In this document: positions 42,324-51,223 of the stretch, piece after piece
Numbering within the stretch: the stretch's first letter is position 1
How the letters are laid out: each line of letters starts with the position of its first letter
From: Ferrovibrio sp.
GTDB lineage: Bacteria; Pseudomonadota; Alphaproteobacteria; Ferrovibrionales; Ferrovibrionaceae
Length of the DNA: 51,223 bases
Direction of reading: 5' to 3'
Assembly (NCBI RefSeq): GCF_025869515.1
Contig: NZ_JAOZVR010000088.1
Span: forward strand, 1-51,223
Translations under genes and position numbers: made by a program
Notes under the pieces: model-generated
Databases searched by the model: none
The model's input: only the letters and a program-made list of their open reading frames with translations
Told to the model about the DNA's origin: nothing

Positions 42324-43145
42324 CTAGTCCGCGCCGTCGCTCGGGATCGGCAGCACGCGGCCGCAATGCTTGCAGTGCACGGCATCCGCGTCGTGCAGGC
42401 GCAGGGCGCAGTCGGGGCATTCGTAGCGCACCTTGTTGGGCCGGAAAATCGCCTGCAGCAGGCGCAGGAACAGGCTGACGCCGACGATCATGATAAGCAC
42501 CGACAGCAGCCGGCCGCCGGGCCCCACCAGCGTGATGTCGCCGAAGCCGGTGGTGGTCAGTGTCGTGATGGTGAAATACAGCGCGTCGACATAGGTCGAG
42601 ATGCCGCGATTGACGCCGTGCTGCGTGACATAGACGAAGGAGGTCACGATGAAGATGAAGACGACCAGGTTCAGGCTGCGCCAGATCACGTCTTCATGCA
42701 GGCGGAACCACAGCGAGCTTGAGCGCAGGTCGCGCAGCAGGTGATAGGAGCGCAGCAGCCGCAAGGCGCGGAAGATGCGCAGGAAGGCGAGATTTTCCAG
42801 CAGCACCGGCAGGAACAGCGAGGCGATCACCGCCAGGTCGGCCAGCATGGCCAGGCTGAAGACCTGGCGGCGCCGGTCGGGTTCGGCATAGAGGCGCAGC
42901 GCGAGCTCAAGGCTGAGCAGGGCGCCGAGCGCGAAATCGAGCGGCAAGACCCACCAGTGGTCATCCACGGTGGAAACCAGGATAAACAGCGCGATGGTCA
43001 GGATATCGAAAATGACCAGGCCGTAGCGGAAGCGCCGCGCCTCGCGATCCTCGCCGAAATAGAGATCCTGCAGCCGGCGCCGGAAGCCGCGACCCGATGG
43101 CACCGGCCGCTCGGCGTTTTCCTGGTCTGAGAATAGCTCTGTCAT
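42324..43145 (-). CDS. Voltage-gated-type K+ channel with C-terminal zinc ribbon
   Basis: The product has 273 residues from ATG 43145. It has six membrane segments; an Arg-rich S4-like helix (FLRIFRALRLLRSYHLLRDLR) and the pore/filter TTLTTTGFGDI before the last helix. The C-terminus, after FRPNKVRYE, is CPDCALRLHDADAVHCKHCG, a four-Cys zinc ribbon. The ribbon on a channel is unusual and may sense metal or redox state or aid assembly. The frame upstream of 43145 is non-coding. Confidence 0.87.
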   Translation of the reverse strand: MTELFSDQENAERPVPSGRGFRRRLQDLYFGEDREARRFRYGLVIFDILTIALFILVSTVDDHWWVLPLDFALGALLSLELALRLYAEPDRRRQVFSLAMLADLAVIASLFLPVLLENLAFLRIFRALRLLRSYHLLRDLRSSSLWFRLHEDVIWRSLNLVVFIFIVTSFVYVTQHGVNRGISTYVDALYFTITTLTTTGFGDITLVGPGGRLLSVLIMIVGVSLFLRLLQAIFRPNKVRYECPDCALRLHDADAVHCKHCGRVLPIPSDGAD

Positions 43146-43231
43146 CGGCACGCAGTTTAGGCGCCTGGGCCGGCTTGCGCCACCCCGCCGCGATCCGGCA
43201 TAAAATCCGGACAGCATTCTAGGCGAAATCC

Positions 43232-43588
43232 ATGACCGTCACCATCTATGGCATCAAAAACTGCGACACCATGAAGAAGGCCTTCGCCTGGCTGTCCGGC
43301 CATGGCGTTTCCTACGACTTCCACGACTACAAGGCGGCAGGCATCGACCGCGCGCATCTGCAGGCCTGGTGCAGGGCGCTCGGCTGGGAAACCGTGCTGA
43401 ACCGCGCCGGCACCACCTTCCGCAAGCTGCCCGACGCCGACCGCGAAGGCCTGACCGAGGCCAGGGCCATCGCGCTGATGATCGCGCAGCCCGCGATGAT
43501 CAAGCGGCCGATGCTGGATTATGGCGGCGGCAGAGTGATGGCCGGCTTCAAGCCGGAGCTTTATGCGGCGGCGCTGAAGAAAGGCTAA
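43232..43588 (+). CDS. ArsC/Spx-like thioredoxin-fold protein
   Basis: The product has 118 residues: TIYGIKNCDTMKKAFAWL (single Cys after the first strand), DYKAAGIDRAHLQAWC, NRAGTTFRKLP and IKRPML. It fits the YffB-type ArsC/Spx family, which is distinct from true arsenate reductases; members usually reduce glutathione mixed disulfides or have unknown roles. Confidence 0.88.
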   Translation: MTVTIYGIKNCDTMKKAFAWLSGHGVSYDFHDYKAAGIDRAHLQAWCRALGWETVLNRAGTTFRKLPDADREGLTEARAIALMIAQPAMIKRPMLDYGGGRVMAGFKPELYAAALKKG

Positions 43589-43926
43589 AGCAGTGCCCAT
43601 TTACGCAGGGCCAGTTTGCATGCTGAGGTTTGGCATCAAGAATGTGCCGCATGCTGCGCAAACAGATATAAGCCGGATCACTCGGTAGGGTCTGGTGATT
43701 CAAATCAGCCGAATTGATTGATTGCGTTGAGCGAAATCTGAACTCTCTGCTGAATGAAAAAGCAGAACTCATAATTGCGCATTCGCCCTTTATATACGCG
43801 CATAAATGTCCCCTCCGTATCTTTAAACCAAGGTTCCTGGGACCTGCTTCTTTATGGTTGCATCCCCGTCGGCACCCAGCCTAGCCTACCGGCGACTGAT
43901 AGTTGCCCAGGGCCGATAGAAACAGC
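43589..43926. other. Intergenic region upstream of the AraC-type gene
   Basis: 338 nt, AT-richer than the surrounding chromosome. I see no gene, tRNA or strong hairpin. A minus-strand ORF at 43548-43772 has no support. It presumably contains the promoter of the AraC-type gene, but no convincing -35/-10 pair is seen. Confidence 0.4.
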
Positions 43927-45009
43927 ATGTCGATGGAAAATCGAATCTTAAGTACATCGCTGTCGCCCGGTATCGTGCCAGAGGATGAGCACCTCGTCTT
44001 GTGGCGGCAAAGCGTCGCGCCCTATTTCGATGTGCAACCCGTCCGTGAATCGCGCCCCGGCGATCCCCTCCCGGAAATTCACCAGTTCCATCTGGGCAGG
44101 GCGATACTGGCCGAATCGAAATTCGCAGCCCAGACATTCAGGCGCGACCGCCAATGGATGGCCAGGTTCGACGATGTCGATCACGTCCTGTTTCAATTGC
44201 TCTGTGAAGGCAGCAACCACGTCGTCAACGGGAAAGCTGATTTCGTTCAGAAATGGGGCAATGTCTATGCGGTCAACATGGCCTATGAGCTCGATGCGCA
44301 ATCTGTCGATGCCCGGGCCATAACATTCGTGCTGCCGCGCCCCTTGCTGCGCGAGGAACTACCCTATCTGACCGATCTCCGCGGCAGCTTCCTGCCCGAC
44401 GGCTCGGCTGCCGCGCGGATATTCTCCAGCTATCTGGTATCACTTCGCGAAACCCTTTCTGCGGCCCGGGCGGAGGAGGCCGACTCCATCGTTCAGGTCA
44501 CGCTCGGCCTGATGGATTCCCTGGCGCGGCACGGCGACATCGCATCGAGCGCTGCTGAGGGCGCTTCTTTCGCTGTCATCTGCCGCTACATCGAGAAGAA
44601 TCTGAGTGATTTTGATCTTAGCCCAGCAAAAATTTGCCGGCATTTTCGCTGCTCGCGCGCGACTGTCTATCGTCTGTTCAAGCAGCAGGGCGGACTGTGG
44701 AGCCACATCCAGCGCCGCCGTCTTGTCGCCTGTTTCCAGGCCTTGACCTCGCCGCACACACGACACCGCGGCATCTTCGACATCGCTCTCGACTACGGCT
44801 TCGCCTCGCCCAGCCAGTTCAGCCGGCTTTTCCGCGAGCATTTCGGCGTGACACCGCGCCAGGCTCGGGATGCCGAATTGGCACGTCCAGCCGGCATCGT
44901 TCCGCTCCCGCAGATCGGCGATTCAGCCCAAAACGCCGCTGATTTGATGTCGCGTTGGGCGACAACACTGCTCTGGCAATCTCACGGCACCATTGCCGGG
45001 GTCAGGTGA
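43927..45009 (+). CDS. AraC-family transcriptional regulator
   Basis: The product has 360 residues from ATG 43927. The N-terminal 200 residues are an AraC-binding-like (cupin-type) ligand domain. The C-terminal double HTH is visible (DFDLSPAKICRHFRCSRATVYRLFKQQGG...HRGIFDIALDYGFASPSQFSRLFREHFGVTPRQAR). Effector and targets unknown; no adjacent structural gene is an obvious target. The layout matches the NphR/FeaR-like group of AraC proteins. Confidence 0.88.
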   Translation: MSMENRILSTSLSPGIVPEDEHLVLWRQSVAPYFDVQPVRESRPGDPLPEIHQFHLGRAILAESKFAAQTFRRDRQWMARFDDVDHVLFQLLCEGSNHVVNGKADFVQKWGNVYAVNMAYELDAQSVDARAITFVLPRPLLREELPYLTDLRGSFLPDGSAAARIFSSYLVSLRETLSAARAEEADSIVQVTLGLMDSLARHGDIASSAAEGASFAVICRYIEKNLSDFDLSPAKICRHFRCSRATVYRLFKQQGGLWSHIQRRRLVACFQALTSPHTRHRGIFDIALDYGFASPSQFSRLFREHFGVTPRQARDAELARPAGIVPLPQIGDSAQNAADLMSRWATTLLWQSHGTIAGVR

Positions 45010-45242
45010 TGAGCGGTACCAATATAATATTCACTCTCGCCGTGAAGGGTGTTGTTCGCGTCACGTGACCGTATAACTACGTGATTGTTGCTGTCGCAGT
45101 GCACGATCATATCGTGTTCTCCTTATCTCTATGCCGCCGCGGTGCCAACTGCCGTCCGCAGGGAGTTCCCCGGCTTGCGCGCCGGCGCCATCGGTCTATC
45201 CTGATCCGGGCCCCGCGCAGACGGGGCAGGGAGGACCACATC

Positions 45243-45839
45243 GTGGCGCTGCACCGGCCCGTTGCCGTCGATCCGAAAGACCGCCGGGTGCAGCATGCGC
45301 ATCTGCCGCTGGCGCAGGCGCTCGACCATCCGGTGTTCCGGCTGCCCTGCGAGTTATGGCAGCGCAAACGTGGCCCGCGCCGCCTGCCATCGCGCAGCGA
45401 CTTCGATCCGCTCGAACTCAAACCGATCCTGTCCCGTCTGATGCTGATCGAGGTGGTGCCCGACCCGCCCGACTTCCGCTATCGCCTGGCCGGCACGCTC
45501 AGCCGCGATCTGACCGGCGAGGACTGGACCGGCCGGTCGGTGCTTGATCTGGTGCCGCCGCAGCATGGCCGCCTGCTGTGGAACGCGCTGTGCGAGATGC
45601 AGCAGACCCTGGAACCGCAGTATGTCCAGCTCAGCGCGATCAGCAGCGGCGGCCAGCCGCTGTCCTACAACGTGCTGCGCCTGCCGCTCGGCGGCGACGG
45701 CGAGACCATGGACATGGCGCTGGTGGTGCAGGACCACGGCAATGCCCTGCCGTTGTTGCGGCTGTATTTCGACGAGCAGCGCGGAGAAGGGAGCATCCAG
45801 GCGGCGCTGTCGGTCCGACACCTGCCTGGGCCCGGGTAA
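45243..45839 (+). CDS. PAS-domain protein
   Basis: The product has 198 residues from GTG 45243 with GGGAGG about 8 nt upstream; the open frame continues to 45081 without a better start. DFDPLELKPILSRLMLIEVVPDPPDFRYRLAGTLSRDLTGEDWTGRSV is the single-PAS (PAS_5-like) family common in alphaproteobacteria, a sensory domain without output domain. A CCGGGT/ACCCGG hairpin (45832-45850) overlaps its stop codon. It lies upstream of a chemoreceptor, a possible partner. Confidence 0.75.
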   Translation: MALHRPVAVDPKDRRVQHAHLPLAQALDHPVFRLPCELWQRKRGPRRLPSRSDFDPLELKPILSRLMLIEVVPDPPDFRYRLAGTLSRDLTGEDWTGRSVLDLVPPQHGRLLWNALCEMQQTLEPQYVQLSAISSGGQPLSYNVLRLPLGGDGETMDMALVVQDHGNALPLLRLYFDEQRGEGSIQAALSVRHLPGPG

Positions 45840-45950
45840 AAATAACCCGGATAAGGCTTGCTTTAATCACAAAATAGGATTGTACAAAGGATATTCAATC
45901 TGGGGTGTATTACTCCAGGCAAGGTACTGCCCGCTTCGCCGAGATAAAAA

Positions 45951-48380
45951 ATGACTGTCGAAAAACCGATCCTCACCGCGCTCGATACTGCCGTTAAGGC
46001 GCATGCCCAGTGGAAGGATCGCCTCAAGAGCGCCGTGGAGACGCAGACCAGCGACATTGCGCCGGAACAGGCCTGCCTCGACAACCGCTGCCAGTTCGGC
46101 AAATGGATTTACAGTGAAGGCGCGGCGGCACCGCTGGCCGAACGTGGCGCCGATTACGAGCGCGTACGCCAGCTGCATGCCGAATTTCACCGTTGCGCCG
46201 GCGACACCCTGCGCAAGGCGCTGACCGGCGACCGTGCCGGCTACGACCGCGATACCGCGCCGAGCGGCCCGTTCCATATCGTCTCCACCGAGCTGACGCG
46301 CGCTCTGCTGTCCTGGCGGCGCCGGCTGCAGCGGCAGTTCCGCGGCGGCGACAGCAGCGCATCCGGCACCAGCCTGACGATGCCCGGCCTGCTCTGGGGC
46401 AATGCGGCGCTCGGCCTGCTGCTGGGCGGCGTCGGGATCGCGGGTTATGCGCTCTCCGGCACCGGCAACTGGTGGTGGCCCGTTGTCATCGGTGGTGCTG
46501 CGAGCCTGGCCATTTCCGGCTATGCCGCGCGCAGTTGCAACGCCTTGCCGCAGCGGCTCGCCGATGCGCTGGAGCGCCTGACCGGCGGCGATTATGACGG
46601 CGCCGTGCCGGGCAGCCAGCGCCGGGATGCGTTCGGCGCCATCGCGCGCGGCATCATCACGCTGCAGGAAGCCGCCATCGATTCCGCCCGCGCGCTCAAC
46701 GCCCTGAACGGTGCGCGCGCCGGTTTCATGGTGGTCGATACGCAGGGACTGGTCCTGTTTGCCAATGCAGCGATGTTCGCCATGCTGGAGCGGGCCGAAC
46801 CGGTGATCCGGGCGCAGCTCGCCGACTTCCGGGCCGACTCCGTGGTGGGGCGGCAGCTGGGCGCCGTTCATGCGCAGCTTGGCGATCTGGGGGCCCTGAC
46901 CGCACGGACCGGCGCCTTGCGTCTGCGGTTCGGTGAGCAGGTCTACGACATCGAGGCCGCCGAAACCCTCAGCCGGTCCGGCGCGAAGGTCGGCGCGGTG
47001 ATCCAGTTCATCGATGTCAGCGACATGGTCACGGTCGAGAACGAGGTGCGCGGTCTGGTCGAGCAGGCCAACGGTGGCGAATTCCGCTCGCGTCTCTCGC
47101 TGCAGGGCAAAACCGGCTTCATGCGCGACATCGCCGCCGGCATCAACGGTCTGGTCGACACGGTGGCGCGGGCCGTCGATGCGCTCGACGGTGTGATGGA
47201 GCAGATGGCGCAGGGCAACCTGAATCGCCGCATGGACGGCGATTTCGCCGGTCAGCTCAGGCACCTGCAGGACAGCTGCAATGCCACCATCGACAAGCTC
47301 AGGGAAATCACCGGGCGGATCGGCGATGCCGCCACCAATGTGAACGAGGCCTCTGCGGAAATCGCCACCGGCACACAGGACCTCGCGCATCGCACCGAAA
47401 GCCAGGCGGCCACGCTGGAGCAGACCGCCGCCGCCATGCATCAGATGACGGAAACGGTTAAGCGGAATGCCGACAATGCGCAGGCGGCCAACCGCAGCGC
47501 CGCCGAGGCGCGCGATACCGCCCGGCAGGGCGGCACCGTGCTCGATGCCGCGGTCACGGCGATGAGCGAAATCGAAGGCAGCGCGCAGAAGATCGGCGAT
47601 ATCGTCGGGCTGATCGACGAGATCGCTTTCCAGACAAACCTGCTGGCGCTCAACGCTTCAGTCGAGGCGGCGCGGGCCGGCGAGGCGGGCAAGGGCTTTG
47701 CCGTGGTGGCGCAGGAAGTGCGTGCGCTGGCACAACGTTCGGCCAATGCGTCGAAAGACATCAAGACGCTGATCAATACGTCCAATGGCCAGGTCAGGCA
47801 GGGTGTCGATCTGGTCAACCAGACCAGCTCGTCGCTGCAGAATATCCTTGCCTCGGTGCTGCAGGTCGGCGAAGTGGTGGCCGAAATCGCCACCGCCAGC
47901 GGCGAGCAGGCGCGGGCGATGCAGGAGGTCAATACCGCCATCGGCCAGATGGACGAGATGACCCAGCGCAATGCCGCGCTGGTCGAGCAGACCAATGCCT
48001 CGACGCAGAATCTCTCCTACCAGTCGCGCGAACTGACCACCCTGGTCGATTTCTTCAGCCATGGCGCGGGCAGCGTGGCAGAGCGCCGTCGCACCAGCCG
48101 GCACGACAGCCATGCCGACGACCGCGTCACGCTGAATGGTGCGGTCGCGCCGCTGCGCAACTGGAGCAGCAACGGCATGCTGTTCGGACCGGTTGCCACG
48201 GCTCCTGCTGCCGGCGCCGCGATCCGGCTGAAGGCGGCCGTCCGGATCGAGGGGCGCCAGCAGGACTTCGAGGTCGAAGCCAAGGTGATCCGTGTCGAAG
48301 GCGGCATGGTGGCGGTCAGCTATCGTCCACTGGACGATACCATGGCGGCCACGCTGAAAGCCTATTTCGGCGCAAACTGA
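45951..48380 (+). CDS. Methyl-accepting chemoreceptor with CZB, PAS and PilZ domains
   Basis: The product has 809 residues. N-terminal CZB zinc-binding domain (HAQWKDRL; CLDNRCQFGKWIY; HAEFHRC; about residues 22-110), a pair of membrane helices (about 143-190) with almost no periplasmic loop, HAMP-like segment, PAS (GFMVVDTQGLVLFANAAM, about 258-350), second HAMP-like segment, MCP signalling hairpin with tip EIAFQTNLLALNASVEAARAG (about 556-576), and a C-terminal PilZ-like domain (RRRTSRHDSHADDRVTLNG, about 710-805). It probably senses cytoplasmic signals and passes them to CheA/CheW. The PilZ part may bind c-di-GMP, though the RxxxR motif is imperfect. Confidence 0.88.
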   Translation: MTVEKPILTALDTAVKAHAQWKDRLKSAVETQTSDIAPEQACLDNRCQFGKWIYSEGAAAPLAERGADYERVRQLHAEFHRCAGDTLRKALTGDRAGYDRDTAPSGPFHIVSTELTRALLSWRRRLQRQFRGGDSSASGTSLTMPGLLWGNAALGLLLGGVGIAGYALSGTGNWWWPVVIGGAASLAISGYAARSCNALPQRLADALERLTGGDYDGAVPGSQRRDAFGAIARGIITLQEAAIDSARALNALNGARAGFMVVDTQGLVLFANAAMFAMLERAEPVIRAQLADFRADSVVGRQLGAVHAQLGDLGALTARTGALRLRFGEQVYDIEAAETLSRSGAKVGAVIQFIDVSDMVTVENEVRGLVEQANGGEFRSRLSLQGKTGFMRDIAAGINGLVDTVARAVDALDGVMEQMAQGNLNRRMDGDFAGQLRHLQDSCNATIDKLREITGRIGDAATNVNEASAEIATGTQDLAHRTESQAATLEQTAAAMHQMTETVKRNADNAQAANRSAAEARDTARQGGTVLDAAVTAMSEIEGSAQKIGDIVGLIDEIAFQTNLLALNASVEAARAGEAGKGFAVVAQEVRALAQRSANASKDIKTLINTSNGQVRQGVDLVNQTSSSLQNILASVLQVGEVVAEIATASGEQARAMQEVNTAIGQMDEMTQRNAALVEQTNASTQNLSYQSRELTTLVDFFSHGAGSVAERRRTSRHDSHADDRVTLNGAVAPLRNWSSNGMLFGPVATAPAAGAAIRLKAAVRIEGRQQDFEVEAKVIRVEGGMVAVSYRPLDDTMAATLKAYFGAN

Positions 48381-48500
48381 ACGCCTGGCTGCACGGTCGC
48401 GGGCTTGCCATTTGCATGGCCGGCGCCTAACTGGACACGGGTCCTGTCGCGACCGCGCAGTGCGGCCGCCATTCATCCTGCCATCCGGAGATCAGATCAC

Positions 48501-49007
48501 ATGTCGTTATCGATGTACCAGGCCTCGGTGCCGGTCTTTGCCCGCAGCCTGCGCATGCTGTCCAACCTGCTGGCCAAGGCCGAGGCCCATGCCGCCGCCC
48601 AGGGCATGAAGCCCGAGGAACTGCTGGAGGCGCGGCTGGCGCCTGACATGTATGCGCTCACGCGCCAGATCCAGGCTGCCTGCGACGCGGCAAAATTCGG
48701 CGCCGCGCGGCCGGCGGGCGTGACCCCGCCGAGCCATCCCGACACCGAAACCAGCTTCGCCGAGCTGCAGGCGCGCATCACGGCGGTGCTGGATTTCATC
48801 AACGGCATCGGCGAGGCTGCGTTCGCGGGTTCGGAAACCCGCCCGGTATCGCTGAAGACCGGCAGCGGTGAGCTGAGTTTCACCGGGCAGGAGTATCTGC
48901 TCGGTTTTGCGCTGCCGAACTTCTTTTTCCACGCGGTCACGGCCTACGACATCCTGCGCCACAAGGGTCTGCCGCTGGTGAAGCGGGACTTCCTCAACCT
49001 GGGCTGA
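48501..49007 (+). CDS. DUF1993 family protein
   Basis: The product has 168 residues from ATG 48501. SLSMYQASVPVFARSLRMLSNLLAKAEAHA, LAPDMYALTRQIQAACDAAKFGAARPAGV and NFFFHAVTAYDILRHKGLPLVKRDFL match the DUF1993 pattern, a DinB-like four-helix bundle with a putative metal site. No known function. Confidence 0.88.
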   Translation: MSLSMYQASVPVFARSLRMLSNLLAKAEAHAAAQGMKPEELLEARLAPDMYALTRQIQAACDAAKFGAARPAGVTPPSHPDTETSFAELQARITAVLDFINGIGEAAFAGSETRPVSLKTGSGELSFTGQEYLLGFALPNFFFHAVTAYDILRHKGLPLVKRDFLNLG

Positions 49008-49029
49008 GGTCGCAGGCAGGCTGGGCGGG

Positions 49030-49461
49030 TTACTTCCCGTCCAGCCGGCGGCTGAAGATCACGCGCGGTTCTTCCGCATAGCCCAGTGCGTCGTAGAAGG
49101 CGCGCACCCTGTCGTTTTCCGGCCGCACCATCAGCATGACTTTCGGCACGCCGCGGCTTTTGAGCCAGTTCTCGGCGGCGGCCACCATGGCGCGGCCATG
49201 GCCGCCTTTCTGCAGGGCGGGATCGACGGCGAGGTAATACAGCCAGCCGCGATGGCCGTCATGGCCGCACATCACGCTGGCCACGACGCGTTTGGTGTTC
49301 TCTGGGCCTTCGGCCTCGCCGACCAGGATGGTCGATTCAGGCTTCGAGACGCAGAAAGCGATGTCGCTGCCGGGATCGTTCCATGGCCGTGTCAGGCCGC
49401 AGGCTTCCCACAGGGCGATGACGGCGTCGCGGTCACGGGGCAGAAAGACTCTGATATCCAT
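49030..49461 (-). CDS. GNAT-family N-acetyltransferase (YpeA-like)
   Basis: The product has 143 residues. The acetyl-CoA motif A is LYYLAVDPALQKGGHGRAMVAAAENWL, and KVMLMVRPENDRVRAFYDALGYAEEP is the C-terminal GNAT strand. The start IRVFLPRDRDAVIALWEACGLTRPWNDP matches the YpeA subgroup. Substrate unknown. Adjacent to the dodecin gene on the same strand. Confidence 0.9.
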   Translation of the reverse strand: MDIRVFLPRDRDAVIALWEACGLTRPWNDPGSDIAFCVSKPESTILVGEAEGPENTKRVVASVMCGHDGHRGWLYYLAVDPALQKGGHGRAMVAAAENWLKSRGVPKVMLMVRPENDRVRAFYDALGYAEEPRVIFSRRLDGK

Positions 49462-49500
49462 TTTAATACACGTCCGGCCGCAACGCCGTGATCTCCGATG

Positions 49501-49710
49501 TCAGCCCTCGTATTTGAACGAGACCTTGAGTTTCGCGCGATAGGCTTCGATCTTGCCGTTATTCATCTGCATATCAAGCTGTACCACTTCGGCGACGCGC
49601 AGATCGCGCAGCGACTTCGCGGCGCGATCGACAGCCACCTTGGCTGCCTTCTCCCAGGAATCCTTGCTGGTGCCGACGATTTCGATCACTTTATAGACGC
49701 TATCGGCCAT
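49501..49710 (-). CDS. Dodecin (flavin-binding)
   Basis: The product has 69 residues from ATG 49710. SVYKVIEIVGTSKDSWEKAAKVAVDRAAKSLRDLRVAEV matches dodecin, a dodecamer that stores riboflavin or FMN. GGGAGAACGTC precedes the start. Confidence 0.93.
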   Translation of the reverse strand: MADSVYKVIEIVGTSKDSWEKAAKVAVDRAAKSLRDLRVAEVVQLDMQMNNGKIEAYRAKLKVSFKYEG

Positions 49711-49848
49711 GACGTTCTCCCGGTTGCCTGTTGGGCTGCGGGCCATCGCGAACCGCCGCGACGATGCGCAGCATACGGTCCCGCTTCTGTGACGGGCCGT
49801 GGCAAGCCTAGCCCGGTTGTCCGGGGCGCGGAAGCGGAATATCGGCGG

Positions 49849-50633
<785 letters not shown>

Positions 50634-50637
<4 letters not shown>

Positions 50638-51223
50638 TTGATGAAATACCAGGGATAGAGGCGCTGGTTGGCCTGCTTGAACAGGAAATCGGACACCAGG
50701 CCGATCACGCCGATGACGAAGATGCCGAAGATCATCTGCCCGGTATCGAGCAGGCGCTGGCTGTCCATGATCATATGGCCGATGCCGCTCTGCGCGCCAA
50801 TCAGTTCGGCGACGATCACATAGGTCCAGGCCCAGCCCAGCACCAGGCGCAGCGTCTCGGCGATCTGCGGCTGGGCGCCGGGCAGCAGCACGCGCAGCAC
50901 GATGCCGGAGCGTTTTGCGCCTAACGTCTTGGAGGCTTCGACCAGGTCGAGCCGGCTGCCGCCGACGATCACGGCGACCATCAGCACGATCTGGAAGAAG
51001 GAGCCGATGACAATCACGGACAGTTTCTGCGCCTCGCCGACGCCTGCCCACAGGATCAGCAGCGGGATGAAGGCCGAGGCGGGCAGGTAGCGGGCGAAGG
51101 AAATGAAAGGCTCGAAGAAGGCCTCCACGCTCTTGAAAGCGCCCATCAGGATGCCGAGCGGCACGGCGAAGACGGCGGCAATCACGAAGCCGCCGAGCAC
51201 GCGCCAGATGGTGATGGCGATAT
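50634..51223 (-). CDS. ABC transporter permease (SsuC/TauC-like), N-terminus cut by window edge
   Basis: The frame runs past the right edge (ITIWRVLGGFVIAAVFAVPLG...). Visible are several membrane helices and the EAA-type coupling segment (EASKTLGAKRSGIVLRVLLPGAQPQIAETLR). It forms one importer with the overlapping ATPase gene; the binding protein would lie beyond the window. The substrate (sulfonate, nitrate, taurine or pyrimidine-like) cannot be decided. Confidence 0.92.

Noticed and set aside
43685..43705. T-arm-like GATTCAAATC suggesting a tRNA
   Set aside because: Flanking bases do not pair as a T-stem and no acceptor or anticodon arm is found.

Overview
The window is a high-GC alphaproteobacterial chromosome segment, probably Rhodospirillales-like. 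This is inferred from codon use, the guaB-rsmB-TPR-TPR-guaA order, the cytochrome b561/LysM/Ppx-RlmE cluster and the CZB/PilZ chemoreceptor; no rRNA or tRNA is present to confirm it. It divides into an accessory island (1 to about 20.3 kb, visibly lower GC) and a mostly housekeeping chromosome (about 20.39 to 51.2 kb) that has one small island of its own next to guaA.

Island, left part (1-9.4 kb). A minus-strand set holds two paralogous small proteins and a metallophosphoesterase cut by the window edge. Next comes a tightly coupled four-gene plus-strand operon: AAA+ ATPase, subtilisin-like protease, and two small exported Cys-containing proteins. It is followed by an XRE regulator divergent from a small membrane protein, with two matching 17-bp operators between them. 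A Phd/PIN (FitAB-like) toxin-antitoxin pair and a solitary AbiEi-type antitoxin complete this part. These look like defence or conflict cargo.

Island, core (9.7-20.1 kb). A Tn7-like transposition operon reads tnsA-tnsB-tnsC-tniQ(TnsD-like, about 640 aa)-orf5 with stop/start overlaps. orf5 carries a C-terminal PD-(D/E)xK-like domain and occupies the place tnsE has in Tn7. A second, short TniQ (325 aa) points back at the operon, and a HEPN-like gene follows. Upstream of tnsA lie a promoter, about 340 nt of non-coding sequence with at least eight well-formed stems including a branched one, an Arg-rich 118-aa ORF, a 71-aa ORF resembling the N-terminal domain of this element's TnsB, and a second structured intergenic stretch. 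No Cas genes or CRISPR array are present, so what the second TniQ partners with is unexplained. Transposon ends could not be located with confidence. On the right the foreign DNA stops just beyond the 3' end of a cytochrome b561 gene.

Chromosome. Genes run b561 (minus), LysM protein, ppx/gppA-like, rlmE, transglutaminase-like, guaB, rsmB-like, two tandem TPR paralogues and guaA. Immediately after guaA comes a 2-kb insertion with a TetR regulator and a divergent NAD-dependent epimerase/reductase. It ends in a 63-nt second copy of the guaA 3' end (55/63 identical, same reading frame and stop position), which marks site-specific integration at guaA. Then follow a second TetR with an O-methyltransferase and an NmrA-like gene, an ABC-F ATPase with a clear terminator, an AT-rich gene-poor stretch, RidA/LysR, VOC/ArsR/SRPBCC/GFA small-molecule genes, purT with a RidA gene, a two-TM-pore K+ channel with a zinc ribbon, an ArsC-like protein, an AraC regulator, a PAS protein, a CZB-PAS-MCP-PilZ receptor, DUF1993, GNAT, dodecin, and an SsuBC/TauBC-like ABC transporter cut by the right edge.

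The best candidates for something undescribed are the structured RNA and small-ORF module ahead of tnsA together with the dual-TniQ/orf5 arrangement. The AAA-subtilase-secreted-protein operon comes second.
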